From a virus, in the IMG/VR virus record IMGVR_UViG_3300010148_001875, positions 1 to 27,383 of that record: 27,383 nucleotides of DNA; one strand, given 5' to 3'. A model generated the notes under the pieces. That model was not told where the DNA came from, did not search any database, and worked only from the letters and a program-made list of their open reading frames with translations. Positions 23,577 to 27,383 of the stretch are shown piece after piece. Each line of letters starts with the position of its first letter. Position 1 is the first letter of the stretch. The translations under genes and the position numbers were made by a program.

Positions 23577-23795
23577 TTAATTATCCTCGCTAATATCATC
23601 AGATTGAGATTTTATACTTTCTGCTAAAGCTTGTTGGTATGCTTGTAAGCTTGGCATTAATTCGTCAATTTCAAATTGATGTTGGTTTATTTTTCTTGTC
23701 AAACTCTGTATATGAGTATGCAAGCTTTGTTGTTCAGGTGTATATGATACCTCAACTTTTTTTTCTTCTTTTTTGACAGTTTCTTTATTAGCCAT
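23577..23795 (-). CDS. Small coiled-coil protein, 72 aa
   Basis: After a lysine-rich start (MANKETVKKEEKKVE) there is a helical segment (YTPEQQSLHTHIQSLTRKIN) with heptad-like spacing and an acidic tail (SDDISEDN). It has no signal or membrane segment. It has a good ribosome site (AGGAGG) in the short gap upstream. I do not recognise a family; it could be a small virion scaffold or accessory factor. Confidence 0.65.
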   Translation of the reverse strand: MANKETVKKEEKKVEVSYTPEQQSLHTHIQSLTRKINQHQFEIDELMPSLQAYQQALAESIKSQSDDISEDN

Positions 23796-23844
23796 AATAT
23801 CCTCCTATGGTTTTATGCACACTTGTCGGTGTGTTTGGTTTAGA
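23796..23844 (-). other. 49-base gap with a short hairpin
   Basis: This is the only sizeable untranslated gap within the late block. It contains a five-base stem (CACAC 23818-23822 with GTGTG 23829-23833) and the AGGAGG site of the next gene. No T run follows on the minus strand, so it is not a standard terminator. It could be an RNA-processing site or a leader, or nothing. Confidence 0.35.
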
Positions 23845-24123
23845 TCAACTATTATCTGTAATATACTTTTTACCAGTAGCAATAGCTGCAACGTGATTAG
23901 TCTTTTTACTATCTGCCGCACCTTTTACGTTTGGAGTTTCGTCATCTGAATCGACAGGTGCATACTCTAAAATAATTTCCAAATGATCTACGTTTCTTTG
24001 GATCATTTCATTTATTTGAGTTTGTGTCATGCCTTCAACTTCCCAAGTTCCAGCTTTTACACCGTTAATTAAGTTTACGCTATCAGTTGCTAACGCTAGA
24101 CATTCTGTTACCGTTTGTGCCAT
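23845..24123 (-). CDS. Small hypothetical protein downstream of the tail fibre, 92 aa
   Basis: The protein has two predicted helices (VTECLALATDSVNLINGV and QTQINEMIQRNVDHLEIILE) and a polar C-terminal tail (DDETPNVKGAADSKK). It begins one base after the fibre stop codon; the AAAGGAGAA that codes the fibre's last residues also serves as its ribosome site. I recognise no family. Its position suggests a fibre accessory or assembly factor, which is inference only. Confidence 0.65.
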   Translation of the reverse strand: MAQTVTECLALATDSVNLINGVKAGTWEVEGMTQTQINEMIQRNVDHLEIILEYAPVDSDDETPNVKGAADSKKTNHVAAIATGKKYITDNS

Positions 24124-24124
24124 A

Positions 24125-27100
24125 TTATTCTCCTTTTAAAGTTTGTATTTCGGCTTTTAATTCATCTACTTGCGTAGATAATTCTTGTACTGCTTTAATT
24201 AATGGATGTACAAACATCTCTTGTGAGATTCTTTGTGAACCATCTTTTTCTTCTGACCAACCACCAAAAGTATCTACGCCTTGTTTATCAAGTGCCTCTT
24301 TTACTTCTTGAGCAATCATACCGTGCAGTTTTGTTTCTGTGTCCATGTGATTTTCTGTTTCAGAATAATCATCATAATGTTCTGGAAACTCTGAATTTGG
24401 TTTCCAGTTGTAAGTTACAGTTCTTAAATCATTTATAAAATCTAAACCTAAAATGTCATTTTCTATATTTGTCTTTTTATGTACATCTGAACTTCTTGTC
24501 CAAGAAGCATTTGTACCAAAATCATTGAAAACAGTATTACTAGGTTTACCAAATCTAAATTCGTTATTTTGTGAAGCGGTTATGTTATAGCCGATTACAA
24601 TTTGGTTCAAAGCACTTCCACTAGAAACATCATTAAAATCACCGATAATAACATTCTGTGCACCATCTGTTAGCGTGGTATCATGGTTTGCAGCTCCACG
24701 ACCTACAATAATATTATTACTTCCTGTAGTAATACCACCACCAGAATCATGTCCTACACAAGTATTTTCTGTTCCTGTAGTTATTGCATCTCCTGCAAAA
24801 GAACCTAAACACACGTTAAAAGCACCTGTAGAGCAAACTCCTAAAGCGTTAAAACCCATAGCTGTATTATTTGATGCAGTAGTATTAGCGTCTAAAGCAC
24901 CACTACCAAAAGCAGAATTATTGTTTCCTGTAGTATTTGCACCTAATGCACCAGCACCAGTTCCAGTATTTTCTGTACCTGTGGTGTTTAGTCGCAAAGC
25001 GTAAAAACCAACACCAGTATTGTAACTTGCAGTTGTTTGTGTGTGTAAGGCTTGTCTTCCTAATCCAGTATTATACTCACCTGTTGTATTATTTCGTAGT
25101 GAACTTACACCTACAGCAGTGTTATCATCACCTGTAGTATTTGCAGCTAAAGCAACTTCACCTAGTGCTGCATTGTCTCTACCTGTGGTGTTTGCGACCA
25201 TTGTATTAGTACCTACTGCGGTATTAAATTGACCTGTTGTGTTTGCGTTTAAAGCAGCATAACCTACAGCTGTGTTACTTCCAGCGGTGGTATTATTTGC
25301 TAAAGAGCTTGTACCTAATGCAGTGTTTTTGCTACCAGTAGTATTGTCTAACATAGCATTGTCACCCATAGCTACATTTTCTTCACCTGTCGTGTTTGCA
25401 CCTAAAGAGTTAGAACCAACAGCAGTATTAAAAGAACCTGTTGTTGTAGCATCTCCTGCAAGTCCACCTATAATAGTGTTTCTTACTCCTGTGGTTACTG
25501 CATTACCCGCATCATAACCAACGGCTGTGTTATGCATATTTACAGCACTAGCAGGATTCATTGCAAACAAAGCACCGCTACCTATTGCAACTGATTGACT
25601 TCCTAAAACAGAACTACTCATAGCGTTATAACCAATTGCTACATTAGAATCAGCATCTGTAAGTGCATCACCTGCTAGACCACCCATTATGGTGTTGTTA
25701 ATGCCTGTGGTTATTGAGCCACCTGCTTCATAACCAATAGCTACATTGTAAGCATTAGTAGCTGATGTAAAGTTTTGGTCTCGTAATGCAAAAGAACCAA
25801 TAGCAACATTATTAGCTCCTTTTGTATCTACTGTTAATGCTTCATATCCTAAAACTACATTGTAACTAGCGGTAGTAAGAGAATCACCTGCTAAAGAACC
25901 AACTACTGTGTTGTTTGCACCTGTAGTGTTTGATAACATTGCACCTTTACCAATTGCGGTATTATTAGATGCGGTAGTATTAGAGGCTAATGCACTATCT
26001 CCCAAAGAAGTATTAGAACCACCAGTTGTATTAGCTCCTAAACTGTTATAACCAAGTCCTGTATTATTAGCACCTGTGGTATTAGCATCTAAGGCTTCTG
26101 ATCCTACTGCTGTATTTTGAGAAGCTGTAGTGTTTAAAGCTAATGCACTTCTTCCTACAGCTACATTATTAGTACCAGTTGTATTATTAGCTAAAGTAGA
26201 ACGACCAACAGCTGTGTTATCACTAGCAGTGGTATTGGAGCCTAAAGAGTGCATACCTACAGCTACATTATCATCTCCTGTTGTAGCAGCATCTAAGGCA
26301 AAAGTACCTATAGCTACACTTCCTGCACCTGTAGTATTTGCTGTTAAAGATGTGCTGCCAACTGCTGTGTTATTAGCACCTGTTGTATTAGAACCTAATG
26401 CAGTACTACCAATCGCAGTATTATCATCTGCTGTAGTTGCAGCATCTAGTGATAAAGTTCCTACTGCTGTATTTCTAGTACCTGTGGTGTTAGCACCCAT
26501 AGAGTTATAACCAACTGCTGTGTTGTTTGCAGCAGTTGTGTTTGCATCTAAAGCTAAACTTCCTACAGCTACATTTTGAGAACCAGTATTTAATCTTAAA
26601 GCATCTTTACCCATTGCTGTATTATCACTTGCTGTTGTAACAGTAAGTAATGCTGAATTACCTATAGCTGTATTGTTACCACCTGTTGTGTTAGCGAACA
26701 AAGCTGCATTACCGACTGCTGTGTTAGGTGTTCCAGTAGTATTAGCTTGTAATGCAGAAGTACCAACTGCTACATTGTTATTAGCGGTTGTATTTGCTTT
26801 TAATGCATCTTTACCAACAGCCACATCACCAGCACCTGTAGTGTTTGATGTTAAAGCGTTAAAACCAACAGATGTATTATTATCTGCCGTGGTATTAGAA
26901 GCTAATGTATTTTGACCTATAGCAGTATTTTGGTCGCCTGTGGTATTTGCTAACAAAGCAAATGAACCCATTGCAATATTAGAAGTACCTGTAGTGTTAG
27001 CACCTAAAGAAGCATGACCAACTGCTGTATTGTTTCCAGCAGTAGTATTAGCATCTAATGCAAAAGTACCTATAGCTGTATTTTGTGTACCTGTAGTGTT

Positions 27101-27383
27101 TAATAACAAAGCATTAGTTCCAACTCCTACGTTGTTATCTGCAGTTGTATTAGCCCCTAAAGCATTTATACCTATTCCTACATTTTGTATTCCTGTAGTG
27201 TTAGCATCTAGTGCTAAAGAACCAACTGCTGTATTATTTTCACCTGTAGTGTTTAATAACAAAGCTGTATAACCTAAAGCAGTATTGTTATCGGCTGTAG
27301 TGTTACTTGCCAGTGCAGCTCTACCTATTCCAACATTTTGCGTACCAGAGGTGTTGCTTTCCATTGCTTTACGACCAACAGCA
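24125..27383 (-). CDS. Tail fibre/spike with 17-aa repeats and S74 chaperone, 5' end outside window
   Basis: The reading frame is open to the right edge (AVGRKAM precedes the first internal Met), so the true start lies beyond 27383. At least 1085 residues are present. About fifty copies of a 17-residue repeat, N-T-A-V-G-x3-AL-x2-NTTG-x2 in form, make a beta-rich shaft like the head repeats of trimeric adhesins. The last 122 residues are a peptidase S74 intramolecular chaperone: SSDVHKKTNI with the likely catalytic Ser959 and Lys964 (numbered from the Met at 27364), GLDFINDLRTVTYNWK, HGMIAQEV and a final coiled coil. S74 domains trimerise the fibre and then cut themselves off. It probably contacts the host surface and decides host range. 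Confidence 0.92.
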   Translation of the reverse strand, partial: AVGRKAMESNTSGTQNVGIGRAALASNTTADNNTALGYTALLLNTTGENNTAVGSLALDANTTGIQNVGIGINALGANTTADNNVGVGTNALLLNTTGTQNTAIGTFALDANTTAGNNTAVGHASLGANTTGTSNIAMGSFALLANTTGDQNTAIGQNTLASNTTADNNTSVGFNALTSNTTGAGDVAVGKDALKANTTANNNVAVGTSALQANTTGTPNTAVGNAALFANTTGGNNTAIGNSALLTVTTASDNTAMGKDALRLNTGSQNVAVGSLALDANTTAANNTAVGYNSMGANTTGTRNTAVGTLSLDAATTADDNTAIGSTALGSNTTGANNTAVGSTSLTANTTGAGSVAIGTFALDAATTGDDNVAVGMHSLGSNTTASDNTAVGRSTLANNTTGTNNVAVGRSALALNTTASQNTAVGSEALDANTTGANNTGLGYNSLGANTTGGSNTSLGDSALASNTTASNNTAIGKGAMLSNTTGANNTVVGSLAGDSLTTASYNVVLGYEALTVDTKGANNVAIGSFALRDQNFTSATNAYNVAIGYEAGGSITTGINNTIMGGLAGDALTDADSNVAIGYNAMSSSVLGSQSVAIGSGALFAMNPASAVNMHNTAVGYDAGNAVTTGVRNTIIGGLAGDATTTGSFNTAVGSNSLGANTTGEENVAMGDNAMLDNTTGSKNTALGTSSLANNTTAGSNTAVGYAALNANTTGQFNTAVGTNTMVANTTGRDNAALGEVALAANTTGDDNTAVGVSSLRNNTTGEYNTGLGRQALHTQTTASYNTGVGFYALRLNTTGTENTGTGAGALGANTTGNNNSAFGSGALDANTTASNNTAMGFNALGVCSTGAFNVCLGSFAGDAITTGTENTCVGHDSGGGITTGSNNIIVGRGAANHDTTLTDGAQNVIIGDFNDVSSGSALNQIVIGYNITASQNNEFRFGKPSNTVFNDFGTNASWTRSSDVHKKTNIENDILGLDFINDLRTVTYNWKPNSEFPEHYDDYSETENHMDTETKLHGMIAQEVKEALDKQGVDTFGGWSEEKDGSQRISQEMFVHPLIKAVQELSTQVDELKAEIQTLKGE
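24671..27383 (-). repeat. Tandem 51-bp (17-aa) repeats in the tail fibre
   Basis: About fifty units in tandem encode N-[TV]-[AG]-[VIM]-G-x3-[AL]-L-x2-N-T-T-[GA]-x2. Codon choice differs between units (the NTT-G/A codons vary at third positions), so DNA identity is much lower than protein identity, pointing to old repeats under protein-level selection. A few longer units (EAGGSITTG, MGGLAGD) break the array near 25450-25800 and 24680-24800. On the plus strand the array reads as several proline/valine-rich shadow frames. Confidence 0.9.

Noticed and set aside
23818-23833. Hairpin as a terminator inside the late operon
   Set aside because: Stem of only five pairs and no T run on the transcribed strand.
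24671-27272. Several plus-strand frames with PTAVL/PVVF-type repeats
   Set aside because: They are the reverse reading of the 51-bp fibre repeats, lack ribosome sites and start and stop at random within the array.
24671-27383. Regular short repeats resembling a CRISPR array
   Set aside because: There are no identical repeats separated by unique spacers; the array is one continuous coding frame with degenerate DNA.

Overview
This is part of an AT-rich tailed-phage genome, most likely a marine phage of a Gram-negative host of the SAR11, SAR116 or OM43 type. The evidence for phage is a replication block with a Prim-Pol primase-helicase, a recombination ATPase paired with a DUF669 protein, DUF3310, a long chain of structural genes, an endolysin with a nested spanin pair, and a peptidase-S74 tail fibre. 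The spanins, lipoproteins and CsgG indicate an outer membrane. The host assignment rests on overall resemblance to marine phage gene families and is not proven. Terminase, portal and capsid genes are not in the window. I see no integrase, tRNA or CRISPR, and no gene-free stretch longer than about 110 bases.

Layout: 14-457 carries three small rightward genes ending at a bidirectional terminator. Positions 495-1674 hold a leftward pair, a DUF669 protein and a Sak4-like ATPase. A divergent promoter region follows, in which a 29-bp near-palindrome overlaps a strong leftward promoter. Positions 1772-4699 hold a rightward Cro-like regulator, primase-helicase and GNAT-like protein. From the right edge to 4696 everything is leftward and almost every junction overlaps or abuts. 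In transcription order this late block is: tail fibre, five small genes and a nuclease, a small membrane protein, csgF, csgG, a curlin-like protein, a FecR protein, a CHASE2 adenylate cyclase, an XhlA-like protein, spanins and endolysin, then tail and internal virion proteins with a 2-oxoglutarate oxygenase between them.

The most interesting part is 17693-22530. A curli-type secretion pair (CsgF, CsgG), an exported curlin-like protein, a FecR-domain protein whose tail carries a curlin-like motif, and a membrane CHASE2 class III cyclase with a full set of catalytic residues form one overlapping gene chain directly upstream of the lysis genes. As a hypothesis, late in infection the phage exports an amyloid-like or surface protein through its own CsgG/CsgF pore and couples envelope sensing to cAMP production. 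Phage CsgG/CsgF pairs are, as far as I recall, already reported from pelagiphages; the five-gene combination with a cyclase is the part that may be new.
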